Below, piece after piece: positions 26,371-34,554 of a stretch of 37,044 nt of DNA (position 1 is its first letter; each line of letters begins with the position of its first letter). The DNA is taken from positions 1 through 37,044 of the forward strand of contig JAGWRB010000029.1 of NCBI GenBank assembly GCA_028876725.1. The letters run 5' to 3'. Below the pieces are notes generated by a model. That model ran no database searches and was not told the DNA's origin. It was given only the letters and a program-made list of their open reading frames with translations. The position numbers and the translations under genes were made by a program. The stretch is from Gemmatimonadota bacterium (GTDB lineage: Bacteria; Gemmatimonadota; Gemmatimonadetes; Gemmatimonadales; Gemmatimonadaceae).

Positions 26371-27102
26371 ATGCCGCCGTCGCCCGCTTCCCGTCTCATC
26401 CTCCCGCCGCCGCGCACGCTCCTCACCCGCCGGAGCTTCATTCAGCGCGTCGGGTCCACGGCCGCCCTCCTCGTCGCAGGTTCGTTTCTTGGCGACTGCG
26501 GAGGAGCCGGTTTCGCCACGTCGCCGAACGGCGGCCCCACCGGACGCGTGAAAGGCACGGTGCGAGATCTCCAGGGCACGCCGCAACACGTGGGACGCGT
26601 GTACGTCCTCACCGACGCCGGTCTGAACAACGGGCAGTACGCCGACGTCGACGCCGCGGGCAACTACGACCTGGGGCCCGTCTCCGTCGGCGCCTGCCAG
26701 ATCCGCTACTGGGGCGGCAATCAGGCGGACGTCCCCGAGACGTTCGACAACCCCGTGCGCATCACGGTGCAGGAGAACCAGACGGTCGAGGTGAACTTCC
26801 AGATCCAGCTCGGCGGGCTCGACGGCCACGACCACGAGATCTACGCCGGCGACTTCTTCTATCAGGAGCAGCCGGCCGGTGTGCCGAACGCCACGGTGAC
26901 GGTGCCGCTCGGCGACACGGTGTGCTGGTACAACGTGGGCCATCACGTCCACACCGTCACCGGCGGACCGTGGGGCGATTCCGGCGACATCCCCCGCATC
27001 GGCAATTTCATGTGGACCGCCAATCAGCTCGGCACCTTCCCGTATCGCTGCACCTATCACAGTCCCGATATGCAGGCCATCCTGCAGGTCGTTCCCGCCT
27101 GA
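26371..27102 (+). CDS. Tat-exported, probably lipid-anchored cupredoxin with N-terminal carboxypeptidase-regulatory-like domain
   Basis: LTRRSFIQRVGSTAALLVAGSFLGDCGG (RR motif plus lipobox); GRVKGTVRDLQGTPQHVGRVYVLTD...; type-1 copper ligands: His in VGHHVHTVTGG, then C/H/M in FPYRCTYHSPDMQAILQV. Confidence 0.85.
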   Translation: MPPSPASRLILPPPRTLLTRRSFIQRVGSTAALLVAGSFLGDCGGAGFATSPNGGPTGRVKGTVRDLQGTPQHVGRVYVLTDAGLNNGQYADVDAAGNYDLGPVSVGACQIRYWGGNQADVPETFDNPVRITVQENQTVEVNFQIQLGGLDGHDHEIYAGDFFYQEQPAGVPNATVTVPLGDTVCWYNVGHHVHTVTGGPWGDSGDIPRIGNFMWTANQLGTFPYRCTYHSPDMQAILQVVPA

Positions 27103-27108
27103 CCCCGG

Positions 27109-27128
27109 GCGCGCGCCCCCTCGCGCGC
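27109..27128. repeat. Hairpin between cupredoxin and S9 gene
   Basis: gcgcgcg-6nt-cgcgcgc. Confidence 0.45.
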
Positions 27129-27159
27129 GCGCCTCGCCACCGCTCGGAGGAGCGTGATC

Positions 27160-29775
27160 ATGACACATCGTGGTTTGCTCTCGAACGTCCGCCTCTGGGC
27201 GGGCGCGCTGGTCATGGCCGGCATTCCCGCCGCCCGCCCGCCCATGAGCATCTCCCAATGGCTGGTGCTCGGGCCGGTGGCCGCGCCGGCGCCGGCGTTC
27301 GGCGCGGTCACCGAATCCGCGCTCCTCGCGTCGGGACACCTGGCCGCCACCCGCGCCTGGCCCGCCGCCGGCGATACGGATTCCTGGCTCGACGGACCGC
27401 CCGCGACCTGGCAGGCACGCGCCACGGCCGCCGAATCGCTCGAGCTGCAGGCCGGCGCGCCTTCGCTGGTGTTCGCGGCCACCTACCTCGAGGCCGATCG
27501 CTGGACCGAAGCCCGTATCGACGTGCCGGGCGGCGCCGAGCGCACGGTGTCCGTCGACGGCGTTCCGGTGCACGGCGCCACCGTCGCGCTGGCGCGCGGC
27601 AAGCATCTGCTCCTCGTGGAGGCGGTGGTGCGCCCGGGCAACGCGTTTGCGCTGTCCGCGACCGTGGACGCGACCACGCCCGGGGCGACGGTCTCGACCG
27701 GAGTCGACCCCCGGCACCCCGCGTCACTGCGCGAGTTGATGTCCACCACCGACGTCACGAGCATCGCCGTGGCGGATGCCGGCGACCGCGTGGCCTGGGT
27801 GGCACGGCGCGTGGACGAGGAGAACGACGACGCGCCCACAGTGCTCGAGATTCACGAGCTGTCGTCGGGCACGCTGCTGGCCCAGCTTCGCGGTCGAGGC
27901 ATCGGCGCGCCCCGATGGTCGCGCGACGGCGGCACGCTGGCCTACGAAACAGCCACCGACGAGCAGGGCTCGACGGGACGCGACCTCTGGCTGTACGACG
28001 CCGCCTCAGGCGCGAGCCGCCGCGTGCTGCGGGGCGTGCGCGGACTCGGCGACGTGGACTGGTCGCCCGACGGCCGGTGGATCTACTACGCCGCCGCGCG
28101 CCATATCGGGGAGGCCGAGCAGTACAAGCCCGGCGACTTCCAGCGGCTCACCCAGGTATGGGACCGCTGGTCGTTCTATCCCGAGAAATCGCAGCTCTTC
28201 GCGCTGGACGTGCGCGGGGGGACGGTCATCCAGCTGCTCGGCGACACGGCCACGTCGGCCGAAGCGCCCACCGTTTCGCCCGACGGGAACGAGATCGTGT
28301 TCGCCAAGAGCGTGCGCACCGACTCAGCGGCGCCCTGGCTGCGCGCCGAAGTGTGGATCCTGAACCTGCGTGACCGGAGCGTGCGCAAGCTGGTGGATCT
28401 GCCGCGCGAGGCGTTCGGCGCGCCCACCGCGTTCGCCTGGTCGCCCGACGGCAAGGCCCTGGCGTTCTGCGCGAGCGCCGAGGAGCTGCATCCCAACCCG
28501 CCGAAGACGTTCAGCGTGTACGAAACCGAGTTGTATGCGACGAACGTGGAACGTCCGTCGCTCGTCCACCTGAGCGCCGGCTACGTGCCGGCGGTCGCCT
28601 GCAGCCGCCCAATGCGGTGGGCGTCCGACGGGCGGATTTACGTGACGGCCGACGACGGCGCGAAGACGATCCCGGCGCGCACCTCGGCGGCCGTGCCCAG
28701 CACTCTCGCGCAGTCGCCGCGCCTGGAATCGATGGCGATGCCCGGCAACAACATCATTGCATATTCGTTTTCTAATACCACCCTCGTGGCGGCGATCCAG
28801 ACCCCGGTGTCGCCGTCGGTGGTGTACCGCATTCCGCTGAGCGGCGGAACGGCCGCCGCGCTCGCGCATCCGTCCGCCGGCGTGCTGACCGCGCAGGTAC
28901 AGCTGCCGACCTGGCATCCGTGGAGCTTCGTGGACAGCCGCGGCGCGAAGATCGAGGCGTGGTACTGGCTGCCGCCGGGCTTCGACTCCACGAAGACCTA
29001 CCCGATGATCGTGCACTACTACGGCGGCACGCTGCCCATGAAGGAGACGTTCGACGAGCGCCTGGTGTGGTTCGCCAACAACGGCTACGTGATCTGGATG
29101 TGCAACCCCGCCGGCGCGCCGGGCTACGGGCAGGCGTTCGCCGACCTGCACATCGACGACTGGGGATATCCCGCCGGCACCGACATCATCGAGGGCGTGC
29201 AGCAGTTCGAGAAGACGCATGCGTTCGTCGACGCCGGCCGCGTGGGCAACTTCGGCCATTCGTACGGCGGGTTCATGACCATGCACATGGCCACCCGCAC
29301 GTCGATCTTCCACACGTCCATCGAGATCTCCGGCATCAGCAACATCGCCGACTACTGGGGCGTGGGGTGGACGGGGTACAGCTACACGCAGGGGACCTGC
29401 CCCTCGTGCTACCCGTGGAATCGGCGGGACGTGTACGTGGACCGCTCGCCGCTGTTCAACGCCGACAAGATCCACACCCCCATGCTGCTCATCCACGGCA
29501 CTTCCGATACCAACGTGCCCGAGAACGAGAGCGAGCAGATGTTCACGGCGCTGCGCATGCTGGGCCGCGAAGCGGAGTTCGTGCGCGTGTACGGCGAGAA
29601 CCACGGCATCAATTCGCGACCGTCGATCACACGGCACCTGTACGGCGTGATGCTCGACTGGTACGACCGATTCCTGCGCGACGAGCCGGCGGCCTGGTCG
29701 GCGCGCTGGCGCGACGGCAACCGCGTGGCCGGGATGGTGCCCGGGGGCGCGATCACGGCTCCGGCCGCTCACTGA
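27160..29775 (+). CDS. S9 family peptidase with TolB/WD40-like propeller and N-terminal beta-sandwich-like domain
   Basis: Propeller repeats (GAPRWSRDGGTLAYET, DVDWSPDGRWIYYAA, AFAWSPDGKALAFCAS); hydrolase GNFGHSYGGFMTMHMA, HGTSDTNVPENES, GENHGI. GGAGG spaced for ATG 27160. Confidence 0.88.
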   Translation: MTHRGLLSNVRLWAGALVMAGIPAARPPMSISQWLVLGPVAAPAPAFGAVTESALLASGHLAATRAWPAAGDTDSWLDGPPATWQARATAAESLELQAGAPSLVFAATYLEADRWTEARIDVPGGAERTVSVDGVPVHGATVALARGKHLLLVEAVVRPGNAFALSATVDATTPGATVSTGVDPRHPASLRELMSTTDVTSIAVADAGDRVAWVARRVDEENDDAPTVLEIHELSSGTLLAQLRGRGIGAPRWSRDGGTLAYETATDEQGSTGRDLWLYDAASGASRRVLRGVRGLGDVDWSPDGRWIYYAAARHIGEAEQYKPGDFQRLTQVWDRWSFYPEKSQLFALDVRGGTVIQLLGDTATSAEAPTVSPDGNEIVFAKSVRTDSAAPWLRAEVWILNLRDRSVRKLVDLPREAFGAPTAFAWSPDGKALAFCASAEELHPNPPKTFSVYETELYATNVERPSLVHLSAGYVPAVACSRPMRWASDGRIYVTADDGAKTIPARTSAAVPSTLAQSPRLESMAMPGNNIIAYSFSNTTLVAAIQTPVSPSVVYRIPLSGGTAAALAHPSAGVLTAQVQLPTWHPWSFVDSRGAKIEAWYWLPPGFDSTKTYPMIVHYYGGTLPMKETFDERLVWFANNGYVIWMCNPAGAPGYGQAFADLHIDDWGYPAGTDIIEGVQQFEKTHAFVDAGRVGNFGHSYGGFMTMHMATRTSIFHTSIEISGISNIADYWGVGWTGYSYTQGTCPSCYPWNRRDVYVDRSPLFNADKIHTPMLLIHGTSDTNVPENESEQMFTALRMLGREAEFVRVYGENHGINSRPSITRHLYGVMLDWYDRFLRDEPAAWSARWRDGNRVAGMVPGGAITAPAAH

Positions 29776-29796
29776 TTTCACGGGAGACTCGCTTTC

Positions 29797-32178
29797 ATGC
29801 CTTCTGTTCCGATGGAAATGCGGCGCCCCGCGCGCCGCGGATTCCTGCGCGGCGCCGCGCTCTTGCTCGCGCTCGCCGCGCCGGCCAGCGTGGCGCGCGC
29901 GCAGGGCACCCGCGAGGACTATGCGCGCGCCGAGCGGTTCCTGGGTCCCAACGCGCAGGAGCTGGTGATCGACGACGCCGTGCAGCCGCACTGGTTCGGT
30001 CCGAACCGCTTCTGGTACCGCAATCGCTCGGCCGACGGATACGAGTTCCTCGTGGTCGACGCGACCACCGGCATTCGGCGCCCGGCGTTCGACCAGACGA
30101 GGCTCGCGGCGGCGCTGTCCGTGGCGGCCGACACCGCCTACGATCCGCATACGCTTCCGTTCCGCGAAATCCGGTTCGTGAACGGCGACAGCGCGGTTCG
30201 TTTTTCCGTGGGCGCGACGCGCGCCTGGACCTGCAGCGTCGTGCGGTACACGTGCACGGGCCCGGACACGCTGCCCGTCGAGAATGTGACCGAAGTGCCG
30301 TCGCCCGACGGGAGATGGGTGGCGTTTACGCGGCAGGACAACCTGTGGGTGCGCGAGGCCGCGACCGGCCGCGAGATCCAGCTCACCAACGACGCCGAAC
30401 CCGATGACGGGTACGCCAAGCCCACCGGATGCTGCGCGCAGGTGACCGTGCAGGTGCGCCACATCCCGCAGCGCCCCGTGCTCGTGTGGTCGCCCGACTC
30501 CAAGTACATCGCGACGTACAAGATGGACGAACGCCACGTGCGCCGGATGTACCTTCTGGAAACGAAGAGTCCGGCGTTCGTGCTGCACTCGTATCCGTAT
30601 GCCCTGCCCGGCGACTCCGTGGTGCCGACGTACGACACCTACGTCTTCGACGTGGCGGCGCGCCACGGCGTGAAGGTGGACCGTCCGTCGCAGCAGGCCG
30701 TCAACACCACCTGCTGCTGGCTCACCACGCAGGACAGCGTCGTGAAGGACGTGAAGTGGGATCCCACGAGCGAGCATCTGTTCATGACGTACGGCTATCG
30801 CGGCTACCACCAGCTCGATTTGCTCGACGTCGATCCCGCGACCGGGCACGCGCGCACCGTGCTCACCGAGAAGAGCAAGACGTTCGTGGAGACCAACCTC
30901 GCCTCGGGCGGCGTGCCCGACTGGCGGCCGCTGAGCCACGGGCGCCAGGTGATCTGGTTCTCCGAGCGCGACGGGTGGGCGCACCTCTACCTGTACGACG
31001 CGCGCACCGGGGCGCTGGAGCATCGCATCACCGAAGGCGATTGGACCGTGGGCGACGTGCTGCGCGTGGACGAAACCGGCGGCTGGGTCTACTTCACCGC
31101 CCGCGGCCGGGAGGCGGGACGCGATCCCTACTTCCGCTTCCTCTACCGGATCCATCTCGACGGCACGGGGATGCAACTCCTCACGCCGGAGAACGCCGAC
31201 CACGATGTCTCGCTCGCGCCGTCGGGCGCGGAGTTCCTGGACAGCTACTCGCGGCTCGACGCGACGCCGGTGACCGTGGTGCGGCGCATGGACGGCACCC
31301 TGGTGCACGAGGTGCAGCGCGCCGACGCGAGCCGCCTGTTCGCGCTCGGCTGGAAATACCCAACGCCCATCGTCGTCAAGGCGCGCGACGGCGTGACCGA
31401 TCTCTACGGCGTGCTGTACCGTCCGGCGAACTTCGATTCCACCAAGCGCTATCCCATCGTCGACTACATCTATCCCGGCCCGCAGACCGGCCCCATCGGC
31501 GACCGTACCTTCGACTCCGGGTTGCGCAACAGCAACGCCGCGATGGCCCAGCTCGGGTTCTTCATCGTCGAGATCGACGCGATGGGCACGCCGTTCCGGT
31601 CGAAGGCGTTCCACGACACGTACTACGGCAACATGCACGACAACGGGATCCCCGATCTCGTGACCGGCATCAAGCAACTCGCCGTGCGCTACCCGCAGAT
31701 CGATCTCGACCGCGTGGGCATTTACGGGCACTCGGGCGGCGGCTTCTCGTCCACCGACGCCATGCTGACCTACCCGGATTTCTTCAAGGTCGCCGTGTCG
31801 CGGGCGGGAAATCACGACAACCGAAGCTACGACTACACGTGGGGCGAGAAGTATCAGGGGCTGCTCGTGAAGACGAGCGACAGCACCGACAACTACGACA
31901 GCCAGGCGAACCAGAATTTCGCCGCGAATCTCAAGGGCAAGCTGCTCATCATGTACGGGACGATGGACGACAACGTGAGTCCCGTGAACTCGCTGCTGCT
32001 CATCAACGCCCTGATCAAGGCGAACAAGAACTTCGACCTGCTGGTGCTGCCCAATCGCAATCACGGATTCGGCAACGAGCCGTACGTGCTGCGCCGTACC
32101 TGGGACTACTTCGTGCAGAACCTGCTGGGCGTTACACCGCCCTTGGGGATCGCGCTGCACGTTCCCTCGGGACCGTAG
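29797..32178 (+). CDS. Secreted S9 family peptidase (DPP IV-like), paralog B
   Basis: RRGFLRGAALLLALAAPASVARAQ signal; triad GIYGHSGGGF, GTMDDNVSP, NRNHG; extensive similarity to paralog A. Confidence 0.9.
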   Translation: MPSVPMEMRRPARRGFLRGAALLLALAAPASVARAQGTREDYARAERFLGPNAQELVIDDAVQPHWFGPNRFWYRNRSADGYEFLVVDATTGIRRPAFDQTRLAAALSVAADTAYDPHTLPFREIRFVNGDSAVRFSVGATRAWTCSVVRYTCTGPDTLPVENVTEVPSPDGRWVAFTRQDNLWVREAATGREIQLTNDAEPDDGYAKPTGCCAQVTVQVRHIPQRPVLVWSPDSKYIATYKMDERHVRRMYLLETKSPAFVLHSYPYALPGDSVVPTYDTYVFDVAARHGVKVDRPSQQAVNTTCCWLTTQDSVVKDVKWDPTSEHLFMTYGYRGYHQLDLLDVDPATGHARTVLTEKSKTFVETNLASGGVPDWRPLSHGRQVIWFSERDGWAHLYLYDARTGALEHRITEGDWTVGDVLRVDETGGWVYFTARGREAGRDPYFRFLYRIHLDGTGMQLLTPENADHDVSLAPSGAEFLDSYSRLDATPVTVVRRMDGTLVHEVQRADASRLFALGWKYPTPIVVKARDGVTDLYGVLYRPANFDSTKRYPIVDYIYPGPQTGPIGDRTFDSGLRNSNAAMAQLGFFIVEIDAMGTPFRSKAFHDTYYGNMHDNGIPDLVTGIKQLAVRYPQIDLDRVGIYGHSGGGFSSTDAMLTYPDFFKVAVSRAGNHDNRSYDYTWGEKYQGLLVKTSDSTDNYDSQANQNFAANLKGKLLIMYGTMDDNVSPVNSLLLINALIKANKNFDLLVLPNRNHGFGNEPYVLRRTWDYFVQNLLGVTPPLGIALHVPSGP

Positions 32179-32195
32179 GAAGGGCCGGGAGGGGG

Positions 32196-32211
32196 GCGGC
32201 GCTCGCGCCGC
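32196..32211. terminator. GC hairpin after the last S9 gene
   Basis: gcggcgc-tc-gcgccgc, followed by a T-poor sequence; weak terminator candidate. Confidence 0.3.
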
Positions 32212-32223
32212 GGTCCGCGCGTG

Positions 32224-32229
32224 CTATCT
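32224..32229 (+). promoter_or_regulatory. Candidate extended -10 box upstream of a short ORF and the HNH gene
   Basis: TGC-TATCTT (TGn extended -10) 10 nt before ATG 32240. Confidence 0.35.
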
Positions 32230-32239
32230 TCAGCGAGAT

Positions 32240-32284
32240 ATGCGCGAATCGCTGCCCCTCCCCACCCGTGCCGCCGATGTCTGA
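32240..32284 (+). CDS. Putative 14-codon leader ORF overlapping the HNH start
   Basis: ATG...TGA encodes MRESLPLPTRAADV; stop lies just past the HNH ATG (atgtctga) in another frame. No SD. Confidence 0.25.
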   Translation: MRESLPLPTRAADV

Positions 32285-32822
32285 CCGCAAGCGCCGTTCC
32301 GGACGTTCCTCCCGGTCGAAATCCCACGCGCCTCGCAAATCGGGGGTGTCGGCCGGCGGAGCGAAGGAATCGCGCGGTGGCGCGCGACGCCGCCGCCGCG
32401 GAGGGCGCGGCGGACGCGCTCATGCCCGCCAGCCGCAGGAAACGTCGCTCCCCACCTCGCGCAACGCGTATCTCGAAACGCGCCGCTGGTTGCTGGATCG
32501 CCACGGCCCGGTGTGCGCGTACTGCGAGCGCCGCGTGGATCCCAACGTGATCACGCTCGATCACGCGACCCCTCGACGCGGCAAGACGGCGTACGACCGG
32601 CGCGACAACCTGCTGCTCTGCTGCCCCGACTGCAACGCGCGCAAGAAGGACCAGTCGTTCCTGGCCTTCCTGCTCGGCCGCCGCGAGCGCGCCGTGAGCG
32701 TGGTGCGATACGGACAGCACCTGAGCCCGATGCTGCTGCACATGGCCCGCGAAATCGCCGGCCCCGAAGCGTCGGCGCGCGCGGAACGGCTGGCCGATCC
32801 CGACTACCCGTACGCCGACTGA
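32277..32822 (+). CDS. HNH endonuclease-domain protein with basic Arg/Gly-rich N-terminus
   Basis: CAYCERRVDPNVITLDHATPRRGKTAYDRRDNLLLCCPDCNARKKDQSFLAFL; N-terminal RRSGRSSRSKSH...GGARRRRRGGRGGRAH. Confidence 0.87.
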   Translation: MSDRKRRSGRSSRSKSHAPRKSGVSAGGAKESRGGARRRRRGGRGGRAHARQPQETSLPTSRNAYLETRRWLLDRHGPVCAYCERRVDPNVITLDHATPRRGKTAYDRRDNLLLCCPDCNARKKDQSFLAFLLGRRERAVSVVRYGQHLSPMLLHMAREIAGPEASARAERLADPDYPYAD

Positions 32823-32976
32823 CGGCCGGGCCGCCTCCGCCGGTTGCCCGATCCGCCCGCCCTAGCGGCCGCGCCGTTCCGTCTCCATGATTGCGCATCG
32901 CGCGTTGTTCACCCCCGCCCTCTGCGCCGGAACCGGTCTGCAATATTCCCTGTGGAGCCACGACGAACTGCTCGGC

Positions 32977-32982
32977 TATACT
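32977..32982 (+). promoter_or_regulatory. Candidate leaderless -10 box
   Basis: TATACT 9 nt before ATG 32992, no SD. Confidence 0.45.
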
Positions 32983-32991
32983 AATCTTAGT

Positions 32992-33420
32992 ATGCCGAGC
33001 GAGGACCCCGATCAGCAGAGTGGGGTGTTCGAACCCGAGCCCCCGTTCGAGCGGATCGAGCCGATCCTCGACGCGCTCCAGCGCGCGATGCAGGAGTTCG
33101 AGTCCGACGCGCCGCTCCCGTCGCCCGAGGAAATGGCGGCGATGAGCCGCGATGACCAGATCCGGGTGATTCGCGCCGCGCTCGGGGAGCACTCCGTGGT
33201 GCGCCGCGTGGTGGAGTCCCAGCGCGCCGTCGACGCGTTTGCCCTGCACCTCCGCGACGAGCACGACCGCGAGGTGCCCACGCAGTTCATCGCGATCCAC
33301 CGGATTCCCGACGACCTGGGCGGCGACGCCGGCCCGTTGCGCGCGGCGACGGACGCGCTGGGCGCCGCGCCGGCGCGCTACGTGCTCGTGGCGCGCATGG
33401 AAGAGCGCGCCGCGCCCTGA
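32992..33420 (+). CDS. Small uncharacterised acidic protein
   Basis: MPSEDPDQQSGVFEPEPPFERIEPILDALQRAMQEFESD...; ORF runs to 32887 but the first 35 codons cover a promoter-like AT-rich stretch. Confidence 0.65.
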   Translation: MPSEDPDQQSGVFEPEPPFERIEPILDALQRAMQEFESDAPLPSPEEMAAMSRDDQIRVIRAALGEHSVVRRVVESQRAVDAFALHLRDEHDREVPTQFIAIHRIPDDLGGDAGPLRAATDALGAAPARYVLVARMEERAAP

Positions 33421-33450
33421 CCGTTCGCATGCACCGCCAGTCGAGACATC

Positions 33451-34050
33451 ATGTCGCAGTGGGATGAACGCTACGCCGAGCCCGAATTCGCGTACGGCAC
33501 GGAACCCAATGGCTTCCTGGCCGCCGTGGCCTGCCAGATCCCGCCAGGGCCGGTGCTCTGCCTGGCCGAGGGCCAGGGGCGCAACGCGGTGTATCTCGCG
33601 CAGCGCGGCCACGCCGTGACCGCCGTCGATCAATCGGCGGTCGGCCTCTCCCGCGCCGCGGAACTCGCCGCGCGCGCCAGCGTGACCATCGAATGCGTGG
33701 CCGCCGACCTGGCCGACTTCGACATCGCGCCGGGCGCGTGGGCCGGCATCGTTTCCATCTGGGCGCACCTTCCCGCGGCGCTCCGGGCCGCGGTGCACCG
33801 CCGGGCGGTGGCCGGCCTCCGCCCGGGCGGCGTGTTCATCCTCGAGGCCTACTCCCCGCGCCAGCTATCTTTCGGCACGGGCGGACCGCGCGACGCCGCC
33901 CTGCTCGTCCCGCGCTCGGCGCTCGAAGACGAACTCGCCGGCCTGGAGTTCGTGCTCGCGCAGGACGCCGAACGCGAGGTCGTGGAAGGCAGGTACCACC
34001 GGGGCGCCGCCGCCGTCGTGCAGGTGCTCGCCCGCAGACCCGTACGCTGA
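33451..34050 (+). CDS. Class I SAM-dependent methyltransferase (TehB-like)
   Basis: MSQWDERYAEPEFAYGTEPNGFL...VLCLAEGQGRNAVYLAQRGHAVTAVDQSAVGLSRA. Confidence 0.85.
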   Translation: MSQWDERYAEPEFAYGTEPNGFLAAVACQIPPGPVLCLAEGQGRNAVYLAQRGHAVTAVDQSAVGLSRAAELAARASVTIECVAADLADFDIAPGAWAGIVSIWAHLPAALRAAVHRRAVAGLRPGGVFILEAYSPRQLSFGTGGPRDAALLVPRSALEDELAGLEFVLAQDAEREVVEGRYHRGAAAVVQVLARRPVR

Positions 34051-34553
34051 TGCCCGATCGCCCATCGCCGCTGTACGACATCGCGGTCACCCGCATCGAC
34101 GGCACCGTCGAAACGCTCGCCGCCTACCGCGGGCAGGTGCTGCTCGTGGTGAACGTCGCGAGCAAGTGCGGCTTCACGCCGCAGTACGCCGGCCTCGAGG
34201 CGCTCTACCGCAAGCACCACGACCGCGGCTTCTCGGTGCTCGGGTTCCCGTGCGACCAGTTCGGCCATCAGGAGCCGGGCACGGAAGCCGAGATCGCCGC
34301 GTTCTGCACCGCCCGTTACGACGTGACCTTCCCGATGTTCGCGAAAATCGACGTCAACGGCGCGGGCACGCACCCGCTGTACCGACACCTCAAGTCCGCG
34401 CAGGCGGGCGTGCTCGGCAGCGAGTCCATCAAATGGAACTTCACGAAGTTCCTGATCGCGCGAAGCGGCGAGGTGGTCCGGCGCTTCGCGCCCGCCGACG
34501 CGCCCGAGAGTCTCGAAGGCGAGATCGCCGCGCAGATCGCGGCGCGCCCCTGA
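34050..34553 (+). CDS. Glutathione peroxidase family protein (Cys-type)
   Basis: LLVVNVASKCGFTPQYAGLEAL, LGFPCDQFGHQEPG, IKWNFTKFLI; ATG overlaps the previous TGA. Confidence 0.9.
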   Translation: MPDRPSPLYDIAVTRIDGTVETLAAYRGQVLLVVNVASKCGFTPQYAGLEALYRKHHDRGFSVLGFPCDQFGHQEPGTEAEIAAFCTARYDVTFPMFAKIDVNGAGTHPLYRHLKSAQAGVLGSESIKWNFTKFLIARSGEVVRRFAPADAPESLEGEIAAQIAARP

Positions 34554-34554
34554 C

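Noticed and set aside
24859-27717. 952-aa minus-strand ORF across SusD/cupredoxin/S9
   Set aside because: Spans three supported plus-strand genes; no domain recognised.
28324-32160. 1278-aa minus-strand ORF opposite S9 genes
   Set aside because: Low-complexity His/Arg/Val-rich translation with no recognisable domain; shadow of high-GC coding on the plus strand, where two S9 peptidases are clear.
34050-34553. Possible selenocysteine in glutathione peroxidase
   Set aside because: Active site is encoded as Cys (SKCGFT, tgc); no in-frame TGA.
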